44,247 nt of DNA from the NCBI GenBank assembly GCA_005882275.1, contig VBAK01000140.1, positions 1 through 44,247 of the forward strand, in the 5' to 3' direction. Position 1 is the stretch's first letter. Every line of letters starts with the position of its first letter. This stretch comes from Candidatus Segetimicrobium genomatis. Its GTDB lineage: Bacteria; Sysuimicrobiota; Sysuimicrobiia; Sysuimicrobiales; Segetimicrobiaceae. Shown here in pieces: positions 33,608-41,109 of this stretch. The position numbers and the translations under genes are program-made. The notes under the pieces are model-generated. The model was not told the DNA's origin. It worked only from the letters and a program-made list of their open reading frames with translations, and did no database searches.

Positions 33608-34375
33608 TTAGAAGTAGTTCGACGTGATTCCGCCGTCGACGACCAGCACGCTGCCGTTGACCCAGGCCGACTCGTCGGAGGCGAGATAGAGGGCCATCTG
33701 GACGATGTCCTCGGGCCGGCCGAACCGGCCCATCGGGATCCGGTCCAGCCGGCGCTGCTTGGCGTCGGGGTTCGCCAGCAGCCACGAGGTCAGCAAGGGG
33801 GTCTCGACCGGGCCGGGCGCGATCGCGTTCGCGCGGATCCCTTTGGGGCCGAACTGCACGGCGAGGGATTTGGTGAGCGCGATCACCCCGCCCTTGCTCG
33901 CCGTGTACGCATCCTGCGGAACGGTGCAGCCGACGAGGGCGACGAACGAGGCGATGTTGATGATCGAGCCGCCCCCGGCCCGCAGGAGCTCGGGGATGCC
34001 GTGCTTGCAGCAGAGGTAGATCCCCTTCAGGTTGACGGTCATCACCTGGTCCCACACCGCCTCGTCCAGGTCGACGACCGAGCCGTCCCGCTCCGGGAAG
34101 ATCCCGGCGTTGTTGTAGAGGATGTCGAGGCGTCCGAACCGCTCCACCGTCCGGCGCACCGCGCCGCGGACCTCGTCCTCGCGCCCGACGTCCGCCTTGA
34201 TGAAGAGCGCCTGTCCGTTGCTCCGCGCAATCTCCGAGGCGACCTCTTCCCCCGGCCGGGCCGCGACATCGACCGCGGCGACCCGGGCGCCTTCGCGGGC
34301 GAAGGTCAGCGCGGCCAGCCGGCCCATGCCGCTGGCCCCGCCGGTGATCAGCGCGACCTTGTCGCGGAGTCTCAT
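33608..34375 (-). CDS. Short-chain dehydrogenase/reductase
   Basis: The protein has 255 residues of the classical SDR type. The cofactor loop is TGGASGMGRLAAL, NNAG is present, the catalytic Ser is in IINIASFVAL, and YTASKGG holds the catalytic Tyr and Lys. Asp in AAVDVA after beta-2 suggests NAD rather than NADP. GGAGGAAC precedes the ATG. Lying between the glutamine-synthetase-like gene and the GNAT gene, it probably oxidises an alcohol or hydroxy-acid intermediate of the same pathway (inference). Confidence 0.92.
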   Translation of the reverse strand: MRLRDKVALITGGASGMGRLAALTFAREGARVAAVDVAARPGEEVASEIARSNGQALFIKADVGREDEVRGAVRRTVERFGRLDILYNNAGIFPERDGSVVDLDEAVWDQVMTVNLKGIYLCCKHGIPELLRAGGGSIINIASFVALVGCTVPQDAYTASKGGVIALTKSLAVQFGPKGIRANAIAPGPVETPLLTSWLLANPDAKQRRLDRIPMGRFGRPEDIVQMALYLASDESAWVNGSVLVVDGGITSNYF

Positions 34376-34400
34376 GGCTGTTCCTCCGGCGTGCCCGAGG

Positions 34401-35783
34401 CTAGATGCGCTCGAAGTTGCGGGCCAGTTCCCAGCAGGTGACCGCCCGGTCGAACGCCTGCTGCTCGAGCCGGGCGGTGTGCAGGTAGTGCTCGACGACG
34501 CGGTCGCCGAACGCCTCGCGGGCGATCTCGCTCCGCTCCAGCTCCACGATCGCCTCGCGCAGCGTCCCGGGGACCCGAGGGACCCCCTCCGCTTTGTAGG
34601 CGTCCCCCTCGAACATCGGGGGCGGGTCGAGCTTCCGCTCGACGCCCCACAGGCCGGCGGCGATCGTCGCGGCGAACGCCAGGTAGGGATTGGCGTCTGC
34701 GCCCGGGATCCGGTTCTCGACCCGCAGGCTCTGGCTTTCGCCCACCACGCGAAACCCGCAGGTCCGGTTGTCGTGGCTCCAGACCGCCATCACCGGCGCG
34801 AACGTCCCGGCCATGTAGCGTTTGTACGAGTTGATGTACGGGGCGAAGAAGTACGCCAGCTGGCGGGCGCCGGCCAGCTGCCCCGCGAGGTAGTGCCGGA
34901 ACACGGGGGACATCCCGAGCGGCCCGGCGCCTTCCTCCCAGAAGAGGTTGCGCCGGCCGTCGCGGTCCCAGAGGCTGCTGTGCAGGTGAAACGACGACCC
35001 GGCCAGGTCCGCCCGCCACTTGGCCATGAAGGTGAGCGCGACCTGGTTGAGCGCGGCGATCTCCTTGGCCGCGTGCTTGTAGATCGTATGGCGGTCCGCC
35101 ATCTCCACCGCGGCCGTGTACCGGAGGTTGATCTCATGCTGCCCGGGCCCCCATTCGCCCTTGCTGAACTCGACCGGAACCCCGGCCGCGTCGAGGCCGT
35201 TCCGGATCTTCCGGATCAGCCACTCGTCTTTGGTCCCCTGGAGGATGTGGTAGTCTTCGATGTACTGCCCGGAGGGCACGAGATCGTGGTAGTGCTTCTG
35301 TCCGGCCTGCTCGTAGGTGTCGCGGAAGAGGTAGAACTCCAGTTCCGAGGCCACCATGACGGCACACCCGCGGTCCCGTGCCCGCTCGGCCTGGCGCTGC
35401 AGGATCTGGCGGGGGGACTCCTCCACCGGGCGGCCGTCTTCGTCGCAGACGTCGCAGAGCACCAGCGCCGTGGCCTCGAGCCAGGGCACGCGCCGCAAAG
35501 TGCCCAGGTCCGGCCGCAGCCGGAAGTCGTGGTAGCCCGTCGCCCAGCTGGTCAACTGATAGCCGGGGAGCGGTTCCATCTCCACGTCGCACGCCAGGAG
35601 GTAGCTGCAGGCGTGCGCGCCGTCCCGCGCCACCTCGTCGACGAAGAAGCGCCCGGTGACGCGCTTGCCCACCAGCCGGCCCTGCATGTCGACCATCGCC
35701 GCCACGACCGTGTCGATCTCCCCCGCGGCCACGAGCTGCCGGAGCGCGTCCACGGTCAAACGGCCTTCGATCGGCCCGGTCAT
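34401..35783 (-). CDS. Glutamine-synthetase-family ligase (gamma-glutamyl-amine ligase type)
   Basis: The protein has 460 residues. GS motifs are all present: VASELEFYLF, GEWGPGQHEINLRY, AGSSFHLHSSLWD, the ATP-site INSYKRYMAG followed by DNRTCGFRVV, and the ENRIPGADANPYLAFA stretch. The N-terminal part (VVAAMVDMQGRLVGKRVTG) is like the GlnA3/GlnA4/PuuA group, which joins glutamate to amines rather than ammonia. The adenylylation Tyr of GlnA is not evident. The stop of the LysR gene overlaps its ATG by 4 bases, with AAGGAGGAC upstream. It may activate an amine substrate of the cluster; PuuA-like or ethanolamine-type activity cannot be told apart. Confidence 0.88.
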   Translation of the reverse strand: MTGPIEGRLTVDALRQLVAAGEIDTVVAAMVDMQGRLVGKRVTGRFFVDEVARDGAHACSYLLACDVEMEPLPGYQLTSWATGYHDFRLRPDLGTLRRVPWLEATALVLCDVCDEDGRPVEESPRQILQRQAERARDRGCAVMVASELEFYLFRDTYEQAGQKHYHDLVPSGQYIEDYHILQGTKDEWLIRKIRNGLDAAGVPVEFSKGEWGPGQHEINLRYTAAVEMADRHTIYKHAAKEIAALNQVALTFMAKWRADLAGSSFHLHSSLWDRDGRRNLFWEEGAGPLGMSPVFRHYLAGQLAGARQLAYFFAPYINSYKRYMAGTFAPVMAVWSHDNRTCGFRVVGESQSLRVENRIPGADANPYLAFAATIAAGLWGVERKLDPPPMFEGDAYKAEGVPRVPGTLREAIVELERSEIAREAFGDRVVEHYLHTARLEQQAFDRAVTCWELARNFERI

Positions 35784-36841
35784 GTTCCCCGTCCTCCTTC
35801 CAGCGGACCCGCTGCTCCACGCCCTACGGCGTGGGCCGGGACGTTACCTCTGCGCCTCTTCGTGGCCGGCGCGGGCAGGAGCGCGAGAAACGCCGCGACC
35901 ACGGGCGAGGCCGTCCGATCCCGGTGGTAGACGAGCGAGAAGTCCAGGTAGAGGGGTTCGCGCAGGGGGCGGCCGATCAGGCGCCCCGCGGCAAGGTCCT
36001 GGGCGATGGCTGCGCGGGCCATGATGCCCACGCCGATGCCGTCATTGACGGCGCTCTTGATGGCGTCATTGCTCTCGAGTTCCATCGACGGCGCCGCGTC
36101 GAGGCCGCGCGCCTGGAACGCCTCCGCAATCAGGCGGCGGGTGGCAGACCCGGGTTCGCGCAGGATCAGCGGATACCCCCGGAGGTCTTGGATCGAGATC
36201 GCCCGTTTCTCCCCGAGGGCGTGGTCCGGCGGGAGGGCGACGAACAGGCGATCCCGGATCAGCGGCAGGGAGACGAGGCGCGGGTCGTCGCACGGCCCGG
36301 CGATCAGGCCGGCATGGAGGCTGAAGTCCAGGACCTTCGCCAGGATCGATTCCGAATTCCCCACCGAGAGGCTGACCTGCACGCCCGGGTAGCGCTGCTT
36401 GAACCGGCCGAGGAGCCCGGCGATATAGTAGGCGCCCGCCGTCCGGCTGGCCCCGATGTCCAGCCGGCCGGTGCGCAGTCCGGTCAAACTATCCATCGCC
36501 TCGCGGGCCGCGTCCAGCAGATGGAAGATCCTCTGCGCAAAGGTGTCCAGGGTCCGCCCCGCGTCGGTCACCACGATCCGCCGGCCGATCCGGTCGAAGA
36601 GCGCCAGCCCGACGCTGCGCTCGAGGCGGCGGATCTGCTGGGTGACGGCGGGCTGGCTGATGCCGAGCTCGCGCGCGGCGCGGCTGACGCTCCCGAGCCG
36701 CGCGACGAGGTGGAACGTCGAGAGCGGGACGAGCGCCAGTTGCCGGGCCGCCCCGGCGCGCGCCGCCCGTGGGCGGGCCCCCGCTACCGGCATCGGCGCG
36801 GGGCCGGCTCCCCCCCGGGGTGGGGCCGCGGGAGGAGGCAT
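35780..36841 (-). CDS. LysR-family transcription regulator
   Basis: The protein has 353 residues. The winged helix-turn-helix (about 36-100) contains FHLVARLGSVSRAARELGIS, QPAVTQQIRRLERSVGLALF and DRIGRRIVVTDAGRTL. The effector domain follows (DIGASRTAGAYYIAGLLGRF onward). It is longer than the usual 300 residues because of a Pro/Ala/Arg-rich N-terminal extension of about 35, so the true start may be ATG 36793. It is the first gene of the leftward unit and faces the CoA-transferase unit across 78 bp, the usual LysR arrangement. It most likely controls both. Confidence 0.92.
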   Translation of the reverse strand: MPPPAAPPRGGAGPAPMPVAGARPRAARAGAARQLALVPLSTFHLVARLGSVSRAARELGISQPAVTQQIRRLERSVGLALFDRIGRRIVVTDAGRTLDTFAQRIFHLLDAAREAMDSLTGLRTGRLDIGASRTAGAYYIAGLLGRFKQRYPGVQVSLSVGNSESILAKVLDFSLHAGLIAGPCDDPRLVSLPLIRDRLFVALPPDHALGEKRAISIQDLRGYPLILREPGSATRRLIAEAFQARGLDAAPSMELESNDAIKSAVNDGIGVGIMARAAIAQDLAAGRLIGRPLREPLYLDFSLVYHRDRTASPVVAAFLALLPAPATKRRRGNVPAHAVGRGAAGPLEGGRGT

Positions 36842-36843
36842 AA

Positions 36844-36906
36844 GTCAAATTTATGGATCATCTCACCGATTCTTATTTGACATTATGCGAGATTCCCCTG
36901 TACGAT
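36844..36906 (+). promoter_or_regulatory. LysR-type operator and promoter of the CoA-transferase operon
   Basis: GTCAAAT (36844-36850) and ATTTGAC (36875-36881) are a perfect 7-bp inverted repeat. On the plus strand TTGACA (36877-36882) and TACGAT (36901-36906) with an 18-bp spacer make a good sigma70 promoter. The right repeat arm overlaps the -35 box, so a LysR protein bound here could switch transcription. Transcription would start near 36913, a few bases before ATG 36920. Confidence 0.6.
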
Positions 36907-36919
36907 TTTGGGGGGCCCG

Positions 36920-37909
36920 ATGCCGGCGACGCCGGCCGAAAGCGGCCCCGCGAGCCTTCCGATGACCGCGCAGCCGGCGACCCGAAGCACCGACAAACTC
37001 ATGACCGCCCAGGAGGCGGTGGCCCGCTACGTGCGCCCCGGGTCCGTCCTGGGGATGGGCGGCCAGAACATCGGCCGCTGTCCGATGGCCCTGACCCATG
37101 AGATCATCCGCCAGCGCATCGGCGGCCTGACCGTCGCCGGCTGCAACCTGTCGATCGCCATGGACCAGCTGGTCGGCGCCGGGCTGGTGAGCCGGTGCAT
37201 CTGCGGATCGGGAAACCTGGAGCGGTTTGGGACGACGTTCTGCTGGAGGCGGGCGATCGAGGAGGGGACCCTTCAGGTCGACGACTACAGCCATCTCGCC
37301 ATGGTCACCCGGTTCCTGGCCGGCGAGATGGGCGTGCCGTTCATGCCGACGCGCAGCCTCCTCGGGTCGGACCTGCTGCCCCGCGTCCCGGAGTCCTCGC
37401 CGGGCGCGCGGGCAGGCAAGGCCCTGGTCGTGGACAATCCGTGGGCGCCGGGGGAGCCGGTCGTGCTGGTGCCGGCCCTCGAGCCGGATGTGAGCATCGT
37501 GCACGTGCAGCGGGCGGACCGCATGGGCAACCTGGTCATCGAGGGGTTTTCCACGCACGAACCGGAGATGATCCGCGCGTCGCGCCGCGTGATCGCAAGC
37601 TGCGAGGAACTCGTCTCCACCGACGAGATCCGCGCGCACCCCGAGCAAACCTCCATCCCGTTCCTGCACGTCAGCGCGGTCGTGGTGCAGCGCTTCGGCG
37701 CGTACCCCACGTCGGTGCACCGCTACTACGATTACGACGCCGCGCAGGTGAGCGCATACCAGGCCGCCGCCCGCGCGGGCGCCCCCGCGGTGGCGGAATA
37801 CTTGAACGAGCGCGTGTGGGGGTGCGCGGGCTTCGACGACCATCTGGCCCGCACCGCCGGGCCGGACACGCTCGAGGGCCTGCGGCAGGCGATGCAGGCG
37901 ATCGTCTAA
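36920..37909 (+). CDS. CoA-transferase subunit A (glutaconate CoA-transferase type)
   Basis: The protein has 329 residues from ATG 36920. Features are SVLGMGGQNIGRCPMALTHE, CICGSGNLERFGTTFCWRRA, the PFMPTRSLLGSDL stretch and VSIVHVQRADRMGNLVIEGF, all typical of GctA-like subunits. It forms an A/B heteromer with the next gene and moves CoA from a donor acyl-CoA to a carboxylic acid. The start is uncertain: ATG 36962 and ATG 37001 (near the first conserved residues) are possible, while TTG 36908 would lie before the predicted transcription start. Confidence 0.9.
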   Translation: MPATPAESGPASLPMTAQPATRSTDKLMTAQEAVARYVRPGSVLGMGGQNIGRCPMALTHEIIRQRIGGLTVAGCNLSIAMDQLVGAGLVSRCICGSGNLERFGTTFCWRRAIEEGTLQVDDYSHLAMVTRFLAGEMGVPFMPTRSLLGSDLLPRVPESSPGARAGKALVVDNPWAPGEPVVLVPALEPDVSIVHVQRADRMGNLVIEGFSTHEPEMIRASRRVIASCEELVSTDEIRAHPEQTSIPFLHVSAVVVQRFGAYPTSVHRYYDYDAAQVSAYQAAARAGAPAVAEYLNERVWGCAGFDDHLARTAGPDTLEGLRQAMQAIV

Positions 37910-37948
37910 CACCGCGGCCGGCTGGGGCCGCGAGGAGGGATCTCCGGG

Positions 37949-38764
37949 ATGGTCGAGAGCGCTGCCCGGTCCGACGGCTACTCGCACCAGGAACTCATGG
38001 TCATCGAGGCGGCCCGCCACGTCCGCGACGGAGACGTCGTGTTCGTCGGCACCGGGCTTCCGCTGCTGGCCACGACGTTCGCGCAGCGCACGCACGCGCC
38101 CAACGTGGTCTGCGTCATCGAGAGCGGCGTGATCGCCCCGCGGGTCCGTCCGACGCCGATCTCCGTCTCCGATCCGAAGGTCATGTACCAGGCGGTCCGG
38201 CTCGGATCGCTGCGCGATGTGCTGGGGTGCCTGCTGCAGCGGGGGCTGATCGACCTCGGCTTCCTCGGCGGCGCCCAGATCGACCGGTACGGCAACATCA
38301 ATTCGACGCAGATCGGGGTCCCGGGCGCGATGCAGCGGCGCCTGCCCGGAAGCGGCGGAGGAAACGATATGGCCTCCCACTGCCCCCGCCTCCTGGTCAT
38401 CACCCGCCACGAGCGGCGGCGGTTCCCTGAGCGCTGCGACTTCATCACCAGCCCCGGGTTTCTGGACGGGCCGGGGGCCCGGCGGCGGGCCGGGCTGAAG
38501 GACGAATTTGCGGTGACCGTGGTGACGGATCTCGCCGTGCTGGAGAACGATCCGGTAACCTGCGCCCTGCGCGTCGCCCAGCTCATGCCGGGGGTCACGC
38601 TGGATGGCGTGCGGGCGGAGACGGGGTTCCCGATCGAGGCCGCCCCACAGGCGCGCGAGGTGGCCCCGCCCACTCCAACGGACCTCCGCGTCCTGAGGCA
38701 GGAACTGGATCCCGCCCGGGTCTACCTGAAGGAAGAAGAGCCGGTGTCGGGCTCGAGGAGGTAG
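37949..38764 (+). CDS. CoA-transferase subunit B (glutaconate CoA-transferase type)
   Basis: The protein has 271 residues. FVGTGLPLLATTFAQRTHAP is the CoA-loop region, VVCVIESGVIAP carries the likely catalytic Glu, and FLGGAQIDRYGNINSTQIG is the family signature. This places it in class I CoA-transferases of the GctB/IpdB group. GAGGAGGGA precedes ATG. It partners with the gene before it. The acyl acceptor is unknown; succinyl- or acetyl-CoA would be the usual donor. Confidence 0.9.
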   Translation: MVESAARSDGYSHQELMVIEAARHVRDGDVVFVGTGLPLLATTFAQRTHAPNVVCVIESGVIAPRVRPTPISVSDPKVMYQAVRLGSLRDVLGCLLQRGLIDLGFLGGAQIDRYGNINSTQIGVPGAMQRRLPGSGGGNDMASHCPRLLVITRHERRRFPERCDFITSPGFLDGPGARRRAGLKDEFAVTVVTDLAVLENDPVTCALRVAQLMPGVTLDGVRAETGFPIEAAPQAREVAPPTPTDLRVLRQELDPARVYLKEEEPVSGSRR

Positions 38765-38768
38765 CGGG

Positions 38769-39620
38769 ATGGATGCCACGGCAGACGGGAAGCGCGAGCC
38801 GTTCCACTGGCGGACGGCCATCGCCTACAAGACCAAGGACAAGATCGTCGTTCGCGGCTACGACCTGAACGAGCTCACCGGCGGCATCAGTTTCGCGGAG
38901 ATGGCGTATCTGGTCTGGCGCGGAGAGCTGCCCTCTCCCGCGCACGCCCGCATGCTGGACGCGATCCTGGTCAGCATGGCCGAGCACGCGTTTTCGCCGT
39001 CGTCGGCGGCGTCCCGCCTCATCACCTCGGGCGGGGTGCCGCTGCACGTGGGGGTCGCCGGAGGACTGCTGGCCATCGGCTCACTCCACGGGACCGCGGA
39101 CCGGCCGGCCGAGCTGTTCAAGGAGGCCGTGGACCGCATGCGGCGGGAGGGCCTCAGCCTGGAGGCGGCGGCGCAGGCGGTGGCGGGCGACGCCCGCCGG
39201 GCCGGGCGGCGGCTGCCCGGATTCCACCACCCGCAGCACATCCGGGACCCTCGGACCGCCCGGCTGCTGGAGCTCTCCGATCGGTGGGGGGTCTCGAATC
39301 AGTACGTGGCGATGGGCAGGGCCATCGAAGCGGCGACCGAATCGTTTTGGGGGCGCCGGATCTACCTCAACGGTCCAGGGGCGGTGGGGGCCATCTGTCT
39401 GGATCTGGGGTTCGACACCGAGCTGATCAAGGGCGTCTTCCTGCTCTCCCGCACCGTGTCGCTGGTGGCCCACACCTACGAAGAGGCGCGCCGGGAAAAG
39501 GGCTGGCGGGGCTCCGCGAACGCGTCGATCGTCCAGCCGCTCGATCTATCCCTGCAGCGGCCCGAATTCTACGACGGCCCCCCGGACCGGCCGCTCCCGG
39601 GGATTCGCAAAGGAGGGTGA
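38769..39620 (+). CDS. Citryl-CoA-lyase-like protein with altered catalytic site
   Basis: The protein has 283 residues of the citrate-synthase fold, short like the citryl-CoA lyase and ATP-citrate-lyase C-terminal module. His107 in AIGSLHGTAD matches citrate-synthase His274. His154 in LPGFHHPQHIRDPR matches His320. The third catalytic residue, Asp in NVD, is missing: the position reads YLNGPGAVGAICLDLG, with Pro203 (CCA, 39375-39377). The rest of that helix and the KGVFLLSRTVSLVAHTYEEA segment are intact. It probably cleaves a CoA thioester made by the CoA-transferase genes 4 bp upstream, or catalyses a related reaction. GAGGAGGT precedes the start. Confidence 0.85.
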   Translation: MDATADGKREPFHWRTAIAYKTKDKIVVRGYDLNELTGGISFAEMAYLVWRGELPSPAHARMLDAILVSMAEHAFSPSSAASRLITSGGVPLHVGVAGGLLAIGSLHGTADRPAELFKEAVDRMRREGLSLEAAAQAVAGDARRAGRRLPGFHHPQHIRDPRTARLLELSDRWGVSNQYVAMGRAIEAATESFWGRRIYLNGPGAVGAICLDLGFDTELIKGVFLLSRTVSLVAHTYEEARREKGWRGSANASIVQPLDLSLQRPEFYDGPPDRPLPGIRKGG

Positions 39621-39625
39621 CCAAG

Positions 39626-41008
39626 ATGCGTCCCGTCGTGCAGCGCCAGGGCCAGCCCCTGCCGGAGGCCGTCGCCTCGCGCATCCTGGAGGACGACCGG
39701 CGGCATCTGCTGCATTCGTGGTCGGCGCAGAAATCGCGCCGGGCGACGATCATCGCGGGAGGCCAGGGAGCGGTGTTCTGGGATGCCGAAGGGAAGCGCT
39801 ACCTCGACTTCGCCTCCCAGCTCGTGAACCTGAACCTGGGGTTCGGCCATCCCCGCGTCGTGGAGGCGATCCAGGCCCAGGCGGCGGAGCTGTGCTACGT
39901 GGCGCCCGAGTTTGCGAACGCGCAGCGGGGCCGGCTGGCCCGGGCCGTGGCGGAGGTGACGCCCGGCGATCTCAACCGCGTGTTCTTCACGACCGGAGGC
40001 GCCACCGCGAACGAGGCCGCGATCCGGATGGCGCGCCTGGCCACCGGGCGGCAGAAGGTGATCACGCGGCGGCGCAGCTATCACGGGGCGACCGCCGGGG
40101 CGCTCTCCGTCTCCGGCGACCCGCGCCGGCGCGGCGCCGAGCCCGGGGTGTGGGGCACCGTGGTCGCCGAGGATCCCTTCTGCTACCGCTGTCCGTTTGG
40201 GCTGACCTATCCATCCTGCGGCATGCACTGCGCGGACCACATCGGCGAGATCATCGAGTTTGAGGATCCGGACACCGTGGCGGCGGTGATCGTGGAGACC
40301 ATCACCGGGAGCAACGCCCGGATCGTCCCGCCGCCCGAGTACTACCCCCGCCTGCGGGAGATCTGCGACCGCTACGGGGTGCTGCTGATCTGCGACGAGG
40401 TCATGGCGGGGTTCGGGCGGACCGGCCGATGGTTCGCGATCGATCACTACGGGGTCACGCCGGACCTCATGTCTCTGGGCAAGGGGATCACCTCCGGGTA
40501 CGTCCCGCTGGGCGCGGTCGCGGTCTCGGACCGGGTCGCGTCCTACTTCGAGACGAACGTCCTGCTGACCGGGGCGACGTACAGCGGGCATCCGCTGGCG
40601 TGCGCGGCCGGGGTCGCGACCCTGGCCGCCTATCAGGAGGAGGGGCTGATCGAGCGCGCCCGGGTCCTGGGCGACCGTCTGTTCGCGCGCCTCGACGCCA
40701 TCAAGCAGCGCCACCCCGCCGTCGGCGACGTCCGCGGGCGCGGGCTGTTTGCCTGCATCGAGCTGGTCGGGGACCGGAAGACCCGGGAGCCGCTGGTCCC
40801 GTGGACCCCCCGGGGCAGTCGGGAGGCGCACCCCGCGGTGGCGGGCACGATCCGCGCCATGCGGGAGCGAGGCGTCTACGCCTACGCCAAGTGGAACCTG
40901 CTCATGCTCGCGCCGCCGTTCGTCATCACGGACGCGGAACTGGAGGAGGGATTGGGGGTGATCGACGAGGCGCTCGCCACGGCCGACCGGCACGTGACCG
41001 CGGCGTGA
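39626..41008 (+). CDS. Class III (omega-amino-acid) aminotransferase
   Basis: The protein has 460 residues. The PLP Lys is in LMSLGKGITSGYVPLGAV, the ring-stacking Tyr-His in RRRSYHGATAGAL, and Asp in LLICDEVMAGFGRTGRWF. AggaGGGTGA, the ribosome site, ends in the stop of the lyase gene, so the two are coupled. A Cys group (FCYRCPFGLTYPSCGMHC, about 187-204) occurs in taurine-pyruvate and related aminotransferases and may bind a metal. It removes an amino group, probably with pyruvate as acceptor, from the substrate imported by the transporter encoded downstream (inference). Confidence 0.92.
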   Translation: MRPVVQRQGQPLPEAVASRILEDDRRHLLHSWSAQKSRRATIIAGGQGAVFWDAEGKRYLDFASQLVNLNLGFGHPRVVEAIQAQAAELCYVAPEFANAQRGRLARAVAEVTPGDLNRVFFTTGGATANEAAIRMARLATGRQKVITRRRSYHGATAGALSVSGDPRRRGAEPGVWGTVVAEDPFCYRCPFGLTYPSCGMHCADHIGEIIEFEDPDTVAAVIVETITGSNARIVPPPEYYPRLREICDRYGVLLICDEVMAGFGRTGRWFAIDHYGVTPDLMSLGKGITSGYVPLGAVAVSDRVASYFETNVLLTGATYSGHPLACAAGVATLAAYQEEGLIERARVLGDRLFARLDAIKQRHPAVGDVRGRGLFACIELVGDRKTREPLVPWTPRGSREAHPAVAGTIRAMRERGVYAYAKWNLLMLAPPFVITDAELEEGLGVIDEALATADRHVTAA

Positions 41009-41030
41009 TCCGCGGCCGGGAGGAAGGTGA

Positions 41031-41044
41031 TCCCGCCGGCGGGA
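41031..41044. repeat. 14-bp perfect palindrome
   Basis: TCCCGCCGGCGGGA lies 22 bases after the aminotransferase stop and before the leader of the transporter. It could be an operator or a weak RNA stem. No loop is available, so a terminator is unlikely. Confidence 0.4.
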
Positions 41045-41059
41045 AGGAAGGGGACCCGC

Positions 41060-41104
41060 ATGTGTGTTCGCATGAACGATGGGAAGAGCCACAGAAGGGG
41101 GTGA
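41060..41104 (+). CDS. Candidate 14-residue leader peptide
   Basis: An ATG with a purine-rich ribosome site (GGAAGGAAGGGGA, 41042-41054) opens the short frame MCVRMNDGKSHRRG. Its TGA (41102-41104) lies inside the ribosome site of the binding-protein gene and 5 bases before that gene's ATG. Terminating ribosomes could help or block the next start. Cys, Arg and His codons are present, but no attenuator pair of hairpins is evident. It may also be chance. Confidence 0.35.
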   Translation: MCVRMNDGKSHRRG

Positions 41105-41109
41105 GAGCA

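Noticed and set aside
36908-36919. TTG start for CoA-transferase subunit A
   Set aside because: It lies at or before the predicted transcription start and adds only four residues.
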